Assembly: GCF_003057885.1 (NCBI RefSeq)
Contig: NZ_QAGK01000002.1
Coordinates: 372,001-436,000 of the forward strand
Direction: 5' to 3'
Length of the DNA stretch: 64,000 bases
From: Oceaniglobus ichthyenteri
Lineage (GTDB): Bacteria > Pseudomonadota > Alphaproteobacteria > Rhodobacterales > Rhodobacteraceae
Shown here: in pieces, positions 34,255-42,714 of the stretch
Layout of the letters: every line of letters begins with the position of its first letter
How positions within the stretch are numbered: the first letter of the stretch is position 1
Notes under the pieces: generated by a model
The model's database searches: none
What the model was told of the DNA's origin: nothing
The model's input: only the letters and a program-made list of their open reading frames with translations
Program-made: the position numbers and the translations under genes

Positions 34255-35553
34255 TCAGAAGAGATGCGCGCGCGCGTCAAGCAAATTCGCCCGCTGTTGC
34301 ACCGCTGTGCGCGGCGCACTGCCCCAAGGGTTGATCAGCACATGTTGCGTGGCACCGTTTCGCGCGATCAACAGCAGAATCGGCTTGGTGATAACCAACG
34401 CCTCCAGCCCCGCGCGATCAATCGGTGTGCCATTCAGTGCCAGCACCGTATCGCCGGGCTGCAACCCCGCCACAAAGGCCGGAGAATGAAGGCTGACATG
34501 GCTGACGCGGCCTGCATCCTCAAACATCACGCCAAGGGTGGCAAACCGATAGCTTTCGATCCGCGCCACCGCGCCGCCACTGACGCTTAGCGTGGCCAGT
34601 TGCCCGGTGACCGGTGCCAGGTTCAGCGTGACCGTCAGCAAGCTGGCACCGCGCCGGATATGCAGGCGCGCGGTGTCCTCCTGGCGGGCTTCGATCAGAA
34701 ACGCCAATGCGCCGACCTGTTCCAGCACCGTGGCGTTATAACCCAGAACGATATCGCCCGCCTGCAACCCGGCACGGGCGGCGCGTGAGCGGGGGATGAC
34801 GGTTTCCACCAGCAATCCACCGGGCGTCAGGCCCAGCGCCTCGGCAATGTCGGGGGTGACACGGCGCAACGACAGGCCCAGATCGGGCACGTCACGTAGA
34901 TCGCCCGCCACCATCAACGGCACGATCCGCGCCAGATCGGACGCCGAAACCGCCCAGCCCAGCCCGATCAGCGCGCCATCGGGCGCGGCGCGGTTCAGCC
35001 CCAAAAGCCGCCCTTGTTCATCGACCAGCGGCCCACCGGCCACGCCGTCGTGCACCACAGCATCATGGCGCAGGGCATTGAGTGCCACCGCCGGGTCGGG
35101 TTGGCGCGGGGGGGCCGCGATAATGCCACGGGTCACCATCGGGGCCATCCCCAGGGGCGCGCCGATGGCATAAACCGCCTGGCCCACCGGCACCGTTACC
35201 GGGGCCAACGCCAGACCGGGACCAAAATCAACCGGCACGCGCAACAGGGCAATGCCGCGCCGCCCGTCACGGGCCACAACCTGTGCGCGCACCGTGCGCC
35301 CCGTGCCATCGCGCAGATCGACCGCAGCGCGCGCACCCACCACATCGGCGGTGGTGATCGCCAATCCGCCCTCAAGCAATACCGCCGATCCCAAGGGCCT
35401 GTGATCTTCGCCCAGCACGATCATCGTGGCGGCCACGGCGCGCTCCAACCCTGCGGCGGCGCGTGCCGTCATTGGCACGACCAAAACCATGATCATGATC
35501 ATCGCCGCCCCCAGTGCGGGGGCAAAGCGGGCGGTTAAAACCTTGTGTGGCAT
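34255..35553 (-). CDS. Exported HtrA-like pseudoprotease with two PDZ domains
   Basis: 432 aa from ATG 35553 (AAAGGA ribosome site). An N-terminal hydrophobic segment (AALGAAMIMIMVLVVPMTARA) is a signal peptide or anchor. A trypsin-fold domain follows, aligning block by block with DegP/DegQ, but all three catalytic positions are changed: Asp70 in TTADVVG instead of TNxHVV, Gly100 in GIALLRV instead of DxAVLKV, and Ala172 in GVAGGP instead of GNSGGP. PDZ1 covers about residues 222-312 and PDZ2 about 335-410. It cannot be a serine protease by this mechanism and more likely binds peptides or misfolded proteins as a sensor or adaptor. It is first gene of the pseudo-HtrA/regulator/kinase/patatin operon. 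Confidence 0.88.
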   Translation of the reverse strand: MPHKVLTARFAPALGAAMIMIMVLVVPMTARAAAGLERAVAATMIVLGEDHRPLGSAVLLEGGLAITTADVVGARAAVDLRDGTGRTVRAQVVARDGRRGIALLRVPVDFGPGLALAPVTVPVGQAVYAIGAPLGMAPMVTRGIIAAPPRQPDPAVALNALRHDAVVHDGVAGGPLVDEQGRLLGLNRAAPDGALIGLGWAVSASDLARIVPLMVAGDLRDVPDLGLSLRRVTPDIAEALGLTPGGLLVETVIPRSRAARAGLQAGDIVLGYNATVLEQVGALAFLIEARQEDTARLHIRRGASLLTVTLNLAPVTGQLATLSVSGGAVARIESYRFATLGVMFEDAGRVSHVSLHSPAFVAGLQPGDTVLALNGTPIDRAGLEALVITKPILLLIARNGATQHVLINPWGSAPRTAVQQRANLLDARAHLF

Positions 35554-35612
35554 CGGGTATTCCTTTCCAAAGGTGCCCGGCAGATATACCCGCTCCGCCC
35601 CCAAGGATCACA

Positions 35613-35627
35613 TGACAAGTCCTGTCA
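35613..35627. promoter_or_regulatory. Inverted repeat TGACA-AGTCC-TGTCA in the divergent promoter
   Basis: Perfect 5+5 inverted repeat between the pseudo-HtrA operon (start 35553, minus) and the PPC-caspase 2 operon (start 35704, plus), 60-77 bases from either start. It is flanked by a looser outer pair GGATC...GATCC. Same arms and spacer length as the site at 30691-30705. A single operator here could control both divergent operons. Confidence 0.5.
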
Positions 35628-35703
35628 CGATCCAAATGAGATGCAAGAAACCGTTGTATTGTTGGGGCTTGTGCCGAATATTCAACGCAACGGAGGATTT
35701 GTC

Positions 35704-36342
35704 ATGTCACCCAAGCTGTTTCTTGCCTTTGCTGCCATTGTTTCCCTGCCGCCCATGGCGCAGGCGCAAAATCTGGACCCGATCAAAGCGTCGCGCGTTT
35801 CGGCGCAAATGTATCGGATTGGCGCGGATCAGGGCGATGCCCTGCTGATCATCGCCGCCGCGAAACTGCGCAAGCAAGTGTTGGTAGAGCGGATCGAACG
35901 GGTGCCCGAACGCGATGGCAAAGCGCCGACAGGCACGGCAGACCCCGCCCTGACATGGGAGGCGATGTTGCAAACGGCGCAAGACTTATCGGTGGATGAT
36001 CCGCAACTGACCGGGCTGATCGACGATGTGCGCGCCGAAACCTTCAAGGGCGTGCGCACCGGTCGGGTGGAAAGTTACACCCGCATCCGCCCCGGCGGCA
36101 CCGATACCTATCGCCCGCTGGAATTCAGCGTCGGACAATATGCCGATGTCTATGTCGAAGGGTCGGGCGATGCGGATCTGAACCTTTATATTCGCGATGC
36201 ACAGGGGCGTCTGGTGTGTTCTGACACCGATATTTCCGCCATTGCCTATTGCGGGTGGGAACCGACACGCGCCCAGGCCTATGCCGTCGAAGTGCGCAAC
36301 AAAGGCCGCGTGGCCAGCGCCTATAAGTTGATGACAAACTGA
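35704..36342 (+). CDS. Exported protein with C-terminal PPC-like beta-sandwich
   Basis: 212 aa from ATG 35704 (GGAGG ribosome site). A signal peptide (MSPKLFLAFAAIVSLPPMAQA) precedes a helical N-domain of about 100 residues with no recognised family. The C-terminal 90 residues resemble bacterial pre-peptidase C-terminal (PPC) domains: YTRIRPGGTDTYRPLEF, then YADVYVEGSGDADLNLYIRD with Asp clusters, then AYCGWEP and YAVEVRNKGRVASAYKL. Two Cys (CSD and YCG) could form a disulphide in the periplasm. PPC domains usually accompany secreted peptidases. The stop overlaps the caspase 2 start by one base, so the two are co-translated. It is a possible partner or inhibitor of caspase 2. Confidence 0.75.
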   Translation: MSPKLFLAFAAIVSLPPMAQAQNLDPIKASRVSAQMYRIGADQGDALLIIAAAKLRKQVLVERIERVPERDGKAPTGTADPALTWEAMLQTAQDLSVDDPQLTGLIDDVRAETFKGVRTGRVESYTRIRPGGTDTYRPLEFSVGQYADVYVEGSGDADLNLYIRDAQGRLVCSDTDISAIAYCGWEPTRAQAYAVEVRNKGRVASAYKLMTN

Positions 36343-38447
36343 TGCGCCGCCTGTTCACAACCACCGCTGTCGCGCTGTTGCTGGCTTTGCCCGCTTTGGC
36401 CAAGGAAAACCACGCCCTGCTGATTGGGGCTTCAACCTATCCCAACCTCGATGAACGGTTCTGGCTGAAAGGCCCGGCCAATGATGTGGATCTGGTGCAC
36501 AGGTTTTTAACCACCAACACCGCTGTGCCGTTTGACGCCGATAACATCACCCTGCTGGCCGATGGGTTGGCCGGGGGCACCGCACCCACATTGGCCGCAA
36601 TTCGCGCCGCCATGGCCGATCTGACCGCGCGGGTGCAGCCCGGCGATTTTGTCTATCTGCACTTTTCCGGCCACGGCAGCCAATCGCCCGCATTGGACCC
36701 CGACAGTGAATTGGACGGGTTGGATGAAATTTTCCTGCCCGTCGATATTGGCCCCTGGGATGATACCGTGGGCACGGTCACCAATGCATTGGTCGATGAT
36801 GAAATCGGCGCCATGTTGGACGGATTGCGCGCCAAGGGGGCCGATGTTTGGGTGGTGTTTGACAGTTGCCATTCCGGCACCGCCACCCGCGCCGCGCCCT
36901 CAGGCGAAGATGTGCGCATGCGCCAATTACCGCCCCAGGCATTGCGCATTCCCGACGCGACGCTGATCGCCGCCGAACAAGCCGCCGTTCGCACCCGCGC
37001 CCTGGCCCCCGACCCGCGAGAGCGTGCTGAACCGCCCGTCGTCACAACCGACACCGCGGATCAAGGCAGCCTGGTGGCGTTCTTTGCCGCCCAAACCAAT
37101 GAGGTGACGCCAGAAAAGAACATGCCAAAGGGCTATCCTGATCGCCGCTTGCAAGGCGTGTTCACCTATACATTGTTTGAGGCATTGGCCGAACGCCCCG
37201 GCATCACCTATCGCCAGTTGTCCCAAGAAATCCTGCGCAAATATACCACCGGCAATCTGGCCCGCTCGACCCCCTTGTTCGAGGGCGATCTTGACGCCAT
37301 CGCCCTGGGCGGTGAACCGGGCGCGCGCGTGGCACAATGGCCCGCACAACCCACAAATGATGGGCTAAGCGTGGCGGCAGGCACGTTGCACGGGATCGCG
37401 CCGGGCATGGAACTGTCGGTGATGAAATCGCCCGCCGACCCGACCGAGGCCGCAGTGGCCACCGTGACCGTGACCGAGGCGGGCACGTTTCGCACCACCA
37501 CCGGCGCGCCGGCCGATCTGCCGCGCGGCGCGTGGCTGCGCAAAACCGCCGATCTGGTTGATTTTTCGCTCACCGTTTCTTTGCCCCGTGCGCGCGGTGA
37601 GGCCAACAGCGCCTTGTTGCGTGCCGCCGAAATCATCCGCGCCGATGAAATGGCCGGGCCGCGTTTGCGCTTTGTCGCACCGGGGGCCGAGGCCGATCTG
37701 CGGCTTGATCTGTTTGAGGACAGCGCGCGCCCTGATGCGATTTGGTTTCTGCCATCCTCGGGTCTGGTGCAAGACGGTGATCTGGCGCGGATGCCATCGG
37801 TTTCAACCACCGACAAGAGTGATTTTCAACTGGCCGAAGTCATCGCCGACAACCTGCGCGCCATGGCCAAGGCGTTGAACCTGCTGAAAATCGGTGCAGC
37901 AGCCAATGGGAATGCGTTGAATGTTCAGGCGACTTTGCAATCATCCCGGTTCGACCCGCTGCGCGAAGAGGTGATCGCGGGCAGCCGCGTCGCCCTGACC
38001 GGGGCAAATGTGCCACGGATGATACCCGATGATGTGATCGGTCTGCGCTTGGAAAACAGCAACGACGGGCCGGTGGATTACAATATCCTGTATGTCGGAT
38101 CAGATTATTCGATCAGCTTTATGGGCAATGGCCGGATGCAGCCGGGCGATGTGCTGGACGAAGATTTCATCCTGATTACCGATGATGCCTTTGGCCGGGA
38201 TCGCATGGTGGTGATTTTGTCGCCCGCAGCGCCACAATCGGCAGTCGAAGACCTGTCGTTTCTGGAACAATCGGCGGTGGAACGCACCCGCGATGCCTCG
38301 GTGCGCCAAGGCATCGCCGGATTGCTGGACGAGGCCGGGTTTGGCGAAACCACCCGCGCCGCTGTCAGCCTGAAAAGTCGGCGCACGGCCAGCGCCCCCT
38401 CACCGATGTTTTTGCAGTTCGAGATTGATACCGTGCCCGATACCTAA
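36342..38447 (+). CDS. Exported caspase-family (C14) protease 2
   Basis: 701 aa with signal peptide MRRLFTTTAVALLLALPALA. The p20 domain has NHALLIGASTYPNL, LKGPANDVDLVHRFL and the catalytic dyad His111 (FSGHGSQ) and Cys176 (FDSCHSGT). Further catalytic-domain blocks (GLDEIFLPVDIGPWD; GVFTYTLFEALAERPGITYRQLSQEIL) extend to about residue 315. A C-terminal region resembling DUF4384 (VDYNILYVGSDYSISFM) mirrors the other caspase of the cluster, so the two look like diverged paralogues. It is co-translated with the PPC-like gene. The last four bases overlap the rpe stop on the other strand. Confidence 0.9.
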   Translation: MRRLFTTTAVALLLALPALAKENHALLIGASTYPNLDERFWLKGPANDVDLVHRFLTTNTAVPFDADNITLLADGLAGGTAPTLAAIRAAMADLTARVQPGDFVYLHFSGHGSQSPALDPDSELDGLDEIFLPVDIGPWDDTVGTVTNALVDDEIGAMLDGLRAKGADVWVVFDSCHSGTATRAAPSGEDVRMRQLPPQALRIPDATLIAAEQAAVRTRALAPDPRERAEPPVVTTDTADQGSLVAFFAAQTNEVTPEKNMPKGYPDRRLQGVFTYTLFEALAERPGITYRQLSQEILRKYTTGNLARSTPLFEGDLDAIALGGEPGARVAQWPAQPTNDGLSVAAGTLHGIAPGMELSVMKSPADPTEAAVATVTVTEAGTFRTTTGAPADLPRGAWLRKTADLVDFSLTVSLPRARGEANSALLRAAEIIRADEMAGPRLRFVAPGAEADLRLDLFEDSARPDAIWFLPSSGLVQDGDLARMPSVSTTDKSDFQLAEVIADNLRAMAKALNLLKIGAAANGNALNVQATLQSSRFDPLREEVIAGSRVALTGANVPRMIPDDVIGLRLENSNDGPVDYNILYVGSDYSISFMGNGRMQPGDVLDEDFILITDDAFGRDRMVVILSPAAPQSAVEDLSFLEQSAVERTRDASVRQGIAGLLDEAGFGETTRAAVSLKSRRTASAPSPMFLQFEIDTVPDT

Positions 38448-39112
38448 CCGATCGAATCGCGCAACGCCTGAATGTTGGCGCCGTACATCTCGGGCTGGTC
38501 GACCGACCCGCCCTTGAACACCGCCGATCCGGCGACCAACACATCGGCCCCCGCTGCGGCGCATTGGGGCGCGGTGATGGTATCAACCCCGCCATCAATT
38601 TCGATCAGAATCGGGCGATCACCGATCATCGTGCGCAAATCGCGAATCGTGTTCAGTTGCGATTGGATGAATTTCTGCCCGCCAAAACCGGGATTGACCG
38701 TCATCACATTTACCAGATCGATCATGTCAATCAGCGGTGCAACCGCCACCGCCGGGGTGCCCGGGTTGATCGCCACGCCCACCTTGCACCCCGCCGCGCG
38801 GATCGATTGCAACGTGCGGTGGATATGCGGCCCGGCCTCGATATGGGCGGTGATGATATCGGCCCCCGCATCGGCGAAGGCCTGAATATACGGATCGACA
38901 GGCGCGATCATCAGATGCACATCCATCACCGTCTTGATATGGGGCCGGATCGCCGCGCACAGCGCCGGGCCAAAGGTGAGGTTGGGCACGAAATGGCCAT
39001 CCATCACATCCACATGCACCCAATCGGCCCCTTGTGCCTCAATCGCGCGGCACTCGGCCCCGAAATCGGCAAAGTCGGCAGACAGGATCGAGGGGGCGAT
39101 TTTCACAGCCAT
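38444..39112 (-). CDS. rpe: Ribulose-phosphate 3-epimerase
   Basis: 222-aa TIM barrel interconverting ribulose-5-phosphate and xylulose-5-phosphate (pentose phosphate or Calvin cycle). Motifs: IAPSILSADFADFG, the metal-binding HVDVMDGHFVPNLTFGP, DVHLMI, VMTVNPGFGGQKFI and the closing EIDGGV and AGSAVFKG. Full length. It ends tail-to-tail with caspase 2 and starts 128 bases from the divergent deoC gene. Confidence 0.97.
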   Translation of the reverse strand: MAVKIAPSILSADFADFGAECRAIEAQGADWVHVDVMDGHFVPNLTFGPALCAAIRPHIKTVMDVHLMIAPVDPYIQAFADAGADIITAHIEAGPHIHRTLQSIRAAGCKVGVAINPGTPAVAVAPLIDMIDLVNVMTVNPGFGGQKFIQSQLNTIRDLRTMIGDRPILIEIDGGVDTITAPQCAAAGADVLVAGSAVFKGGSVDQPEMYGANIQALRDSIG

Positions 39113-39240
39113 GGCGCGGGCTCCTTTGTTTGACTGACTCAGGCGATATCGCTTTGGGCACGGTTTGGAAACCGCTCAATATTGCCAAACCCTGTGGCCC
39201 GTGCAAGGTTTGCATCATATCAAAATGCCAAGGCCCTGTC

Positions 39241-40224
39241 ATGATCGCAACACGCACCCCCACCCATTTGCCCCAGGTCACATTGGCGCGCAATCCCGGC
39301 ATCCCGCTGGATATGGAATGGGTGCGCAGCGCACAGGCCAACACCAGCGCGATTGAACGGCGCGCCGCGACGATTCCGGGGCGTCGGTCAGTCAAAAAAG
39401 ACCACCAGGCGGCGTGGTTGTTGCGCGCGGTGTCCTGCATCGATCTGACGACCCTGTCGGGCGATGACACACCCGCGCGTGTGCGCCGACTTTGCGCCAA
39501 GGCGGCGCAGCCGGTGCGCGCCGATCTGTTAGACGCGCTGGGCATGGGGCCAATCACCACCGGTGCTGTCTGTGTTTACCACGATATGATCGCCCCCGCG
39601 GTCGAGGCGTTGGAGGGCACCGGCATTCCCGTGGCGGCCGTTTCCACCGGGTTTCCCGCCGGGCTGTCGCCGTTTCATTTGCGCCTGGCCGAGATTGAGG
39701 AATCAGTCAAGGCCGGGGCCAGTGAGATCGACATCGTGATTTCCCGCCGCCACGTTCTGACCGGTAATTGGCAGGCGCTCTACGATGAAATGGCCGCCTT
39801 TCGCGCCGCCTGTGGCCCGGCCCATGTCAAGGCTATACTGGCGACGGGCGAATTGGGCAGCCTGCGCAATGTGGCGCGTGCGTCGTTGATTTGCATGATG
39901 GCGGGCGCGGATTTCATCAAAACATCCACCGGTAAGGAATCAGTGAATGCCACCCTGCCCGTGTCTTTGGTGATGATCCGCGCGATCCGCGCCTATCACA
40001 CGCGCACCGGGTATAAGGTGGGGTATAAACCGGCGGGTGGCATATCAAAGGCCAAGGATGCACTGACCTATCTGGCCTTGGTCAAGGATGAGTTGGGCGA
40101 TCGGTGGCTTCGCCCCGATCTGTTTCGGTTCGGCGCGTCATCGCTGTTGAATGATATTGAGCGGCAGTTGGAACATCATGTGACCGGCCACTATTCCGCC
40201 AGCTATCGCCACGGGATGGCCTAG
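39241..40224 (+). CDS. deoC: Deoxyribose-phosphate aldolase
   Basis: 327 aa from ATG 39241. Class-I aldolase splitting 2-deoxyribose-5-phosphate into glyceraldehyde-3-phosphate and acetaldehyde. Active-site elements: Asp in SEIDIVISRRH, the Schiff-base Lys in GADFIKTSTGKE and the second Lys in GYKPAGGISKAKDAL. The N-terminal extension of about 50 residues is seen in the long (DeoC type II-like) proteins. A tandem aldehyde dehydrogenase gene follows after 33 bases and could oxidise the acetaldehyde product. Nucleoside phosphorylase genes are not in this window. Confidence 0.94.
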   Translation: MIATRTPTHLPQVTLARNPGIPLDMEWVRSAQANTSAIERRAATIPGRRSVKKDHQAAWLLRAVSCIDLTTLSGDDTPARVRRLCAKAAQPVRADLLDALGMGPITTGAVCVYHDMIAPAVEALEGTGIPVAAVSTGFPAGLSPFHLRLAEIEESVKAGASEIDIVISRRHVLTGNWQALYDEMAAFRAACGPAHVKAILATGELGSLRNVARASLICMMAGADFIKTSTGKESVNATLPVSLVMIRAIRAYHTRTGYKVGYKPAGGISKAKDALTYLALVKDELGDRWLRPDLFRFGASSLLNDIERQLEHHVTGHYSASYRHGMA

Positions 40225-40257
40225 GATTTTCATGAACATTTGGGCGAAAAACAAACG

Positions 40258-42609
40258 ATGAGCGTTTCAGAGATATATCAAACCATGGAATATGGCCCCG
40301 CCCCCGAAAGCGACGCCGAGGCGCAAGCCTGGCTTGACAGCCACGACCGCGCCTTTGGCCTGTTCATTGGCGGCGCGATGACTACACCGGGCACTGGGTT
40401 TGCCACCCGCAATCCGGCGCGCGATGTGGTTTTGGCAACACTCACCCAAGCCAGCGCCGATGATGTGGACGCCGCCGTGGCCAGCGCGCGCAAGGCACAA
40501 CCGGGCTGGGCCAAAATGGGCGGACCGGCCCGCGCGCGAGTGCTTTATGCCTTGGCGCGGTTGGTGCAAAAACAATCGCGGATGTTTGCGGTTCTCGAAA
40601 GCCTGGACAGTGGCAAACCAATTCGCGAAAGCCGCGATATTGATATCCCCCTGGTCGCACGGCATTTTTATTACCACGCGGGCATGGCGCAACTGCAAGA
40701 CAGCGAATTGCCCGATTGTGACGCACTGGGCGTCTGCGGGCAGATCGTGCCGTGGAATTTCCCGCTGTTGATGCTGGCCTGGAAAATCGCGCCGGCCATT
40801 GCCATGGGCAACACCGTGGTTTTGAAACCGGCGGAATATACCCCCCTGACCGCGCTATATTTTGCCGAAATGTGCGGTCAGGCCGGGGTGCCGCCCGGTG
40901 TGGTGAACATCATCACCGGCGATGGCGCTGTGGGGGAATTGATCGTCGATCACCCCGGCATCGACAAGATCGCCTTTACCGGTTCTACCGCTGTGGGCAA
41001 ACGGATTCGCGAACGCACCGCCGGATCGGGCAAGGCGCTGACCTTGGAATTGGGCGGTAAATCGCCCTATATCGTGTTTGATGATGCCGATATCGACAGC
41101 GCGGTTGAAGGGCTGGTCGATGCCATCTGGTTTAACGGTGGGCAGGTGTGCTGTGCCGGATCACGCCTGTTGGTGCAAGAATCCATCGCCGAAGATTTCC
41201 ACGACCGGTTGCGCCTGCGCATGGGCGGGCTGCGGTTGGGCGATCCTTTGGATAAATGTATCGATATCGGCGCGGTGGTTGATCCGGTGCAATTGCGCGC
41301 CATCACCGAAAAGGTTTCGGCAAGCGGCGGTGAGGTGTTTCAAACCGGCCCCGCGCCCGAGGGCTGTTTTTACCCCCCGACCCTGATCACCGGGCTGACC
41401 CCCGCCGCTCCGTTGATGCAAGAGGAAATATTTGGCCCGGTGTTGGTGTCCACCACGTTCCGCACCCCGGCCGAGGCGGTGCAATTGGCCAACAACACCC
41501 GCTATGGGCTGGCGGCCAGCGTTTGGTCGGAAAACATCAACCTGGCGCTGGATATCGCGCCGAAACTGGCCGCCGGAATCGTCTGGGTGAATGGCACCAA
41601 TATGATGGACGCCGCCGCCGGTTTTGGCGGCGTGCGCGAAAGCGGTTTTGGCCGCGAAGGCGGATGGGAAGGGCTGACCGCCTATACCAAACCGCGCACC
41701 AAAACCACCGCGCTACCCCCGATTGCCGCGTTTGAGGCCCCGAAAACCGCCCAAACCTCGGGGCTGGATCGCACGGCGAAACTTTATATCGGCGGCAAAC
41801 AGGCGCGCCCGGATGGCGGATATTCCCGCGCGGTCTGGTCGAAAAAGGGCGCGCTTTTGGGTCATGCAAGTCTGGCCAACCGCAAGGATCTGCGCAACGC
41901 GGTTGAGGCGGCACAGGGCGCCAAGGCGTGGTCACGCAGTGCCGGGCATCTGCGTGCGCAAATCCTGTATTATATCGGCGAAAACCTATCGGCGCGCGCG
42001 GGTGAATTTGCCGCCCGGATTGCCGACCTAACCAACGCATCGGCAAAACAGGCCGAGGCCGAGGTGGACACCGCGATTGACCGGCTGTTTCACTGGGCCG
42101 CCTGGGCCGACAAACACGATGGGGCCGCCAAAGGCGTGCCGCAACGGGTGGTGGCCCTGGCGATGAACGAACCTGTGGGCGTGATCGGACAATTCGCGCC
42201 CGATGATGCGCCGCTGCTGGGCTTGGTTTCGGTCATCGCACCGGCCCTGGCCATGGGCAACCGGGTGGTGACTGTGGCCTCACAGCCCTTTCCGCTGGCG
42301 GCGACAGATTTTTACCAAGTTCTTGAAACATCGGACGTTCCCGCCGGAGTGGTGAATATTCTGACCGGCGATCATCGCGAACTGGCCCCCCATATGGCCG
42401 GGCATATGGATGTCGACGCCGTTTGGTCGTTTTCATCGGCGGCAGACCTGTCACAGGTTATCGAACGCGCCTCGGCCAGCAATCTGAAACGCACATGGGT
42501 CAACAATGGCCGCAGCCGCAATTGGGCCGGATCCGATGGGCAATCGCGCGCGTTTCTGACCCAGGCTTGCGACGTGAAAACAGTCTGGATTCCATATGGT
42601 GAGGGCTGA
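40258..42609 (+). CDS. Tandem aldehyde dehydrogenase, second half degenerate
   Basis: 783 aa from ATG 40258. The first domain (about 30-500) is a full NAD(P)-dependent aldehyde dehydrogenase with general base Glu264 in LELGGKS and nucleophile Cys298 in GQVCCAGSR. The second domain (about 510-783) repeats the cofactor half (VGVIGQFAPDDAPLLGLVSVIAPALAMGN; GVVNILTGD) but has neither the Glu box nor the GQxC motif. It therefore looks catalytically dead and perhaps structural, like fused bacterial ALDH16-type proteins. It sits 33 bases after deoC, suggesting acetaldehyde or another deoxyribose-derived aldehyde as substrate; this is inferred from position. Confidence 0.88.
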   Translation: MSVSEIYQTMEYGPAPESDAEAQAWLDSHDRAFGLFIGGAMTTPGTGFATRNPARDVVLATLTQASADDVDAAVASARKAQPGWAKMGGPARARVLYALARLVQKQSRMFAVLESLDSGKPIRESRDIDIPLVARHFYYHAGMAQLQDSELPDCDALGVCGQIVPWNFPLLMLAWKIAPAIAMGNTVVLKPAEYTPLTALYFAEMCGQAGVPPGVVNIITGDGAVGELIVDHPGIDKIAFTGSTAVGKRIRERTAGSGKALTLELGGKSPYIVFDDADIDSAVEGLVDAIWFNGGQVCCAGSRLLVQESIAEDFHDRLRLRMGGLRLGDPLDKCIDIGAVVDPVQLRAITEKVSASGGEVFQTGPAPEGCFYPPTLITGLTPAAPLMQEEIFGPVLVSTTFRTPAEAVQLANNTRYGLAASVWSENINLALDIAPKLAAGIVWVNGTNMMDAAAGFGGVRESGFGREGGWEGLTAYTKPRTKTTALPPIAAFEAPKTAQTSGLDRTAKLYIGGKQARPDGGYSRAVWSKKGALLGHASLANRKDLRNAVEAAQGAKAWSRSAGHLRAQILYYIGENLSARAGEFAARIADLTNASAKQAEAEVDTAIDRLFHWAAWADKHDGAAKGVPQRVVALAMNEPVGVIGQFAPDDAPLLGLVSVIAPALAMGNRVVTVASQPFPLAATDFYQVLETSDVPAGVVNILTGDHRELAPHMAGHMDVDAVWSFSSAADLSQVIERASASNLKRTWVNNGRSRNWAGSDGQSRAFLTQACDVKTVWIPYGEG

Positions 42610-42653
42610 GTGTCGCAGGCTCTATACTTGGGCTGCGATCTGACCTAGACAGG

Positions 42654-42675
42654 CGGTAATCTGCGCGGATTACCG
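42654..42675 (+). other. Hairpin between ALDH and desaturase genes
   Basis: CGGTAATC pairs with GATTACCG around a 6-base loop, 45-66 bases after the aldehyde dehydrogenase stop and 40 bases before the desaturase start. No T-tract follows, so it is either a weak or Rho-assisted terminator or a 5'-leader element of the desaturase gene. Confidence 0.35.
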
Positions 42676-42714
42676 GGTAGGCCAAGGCCGTCATTACTAA
42701 GAGCATATACCCGA

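Noticed and set aside
34255-35553. Active DegP/HtrA protease
   Set aside because: All three catalytic positions are replaced (Asp70, Gly100, Ala172), so an active-protease label would be misleading.
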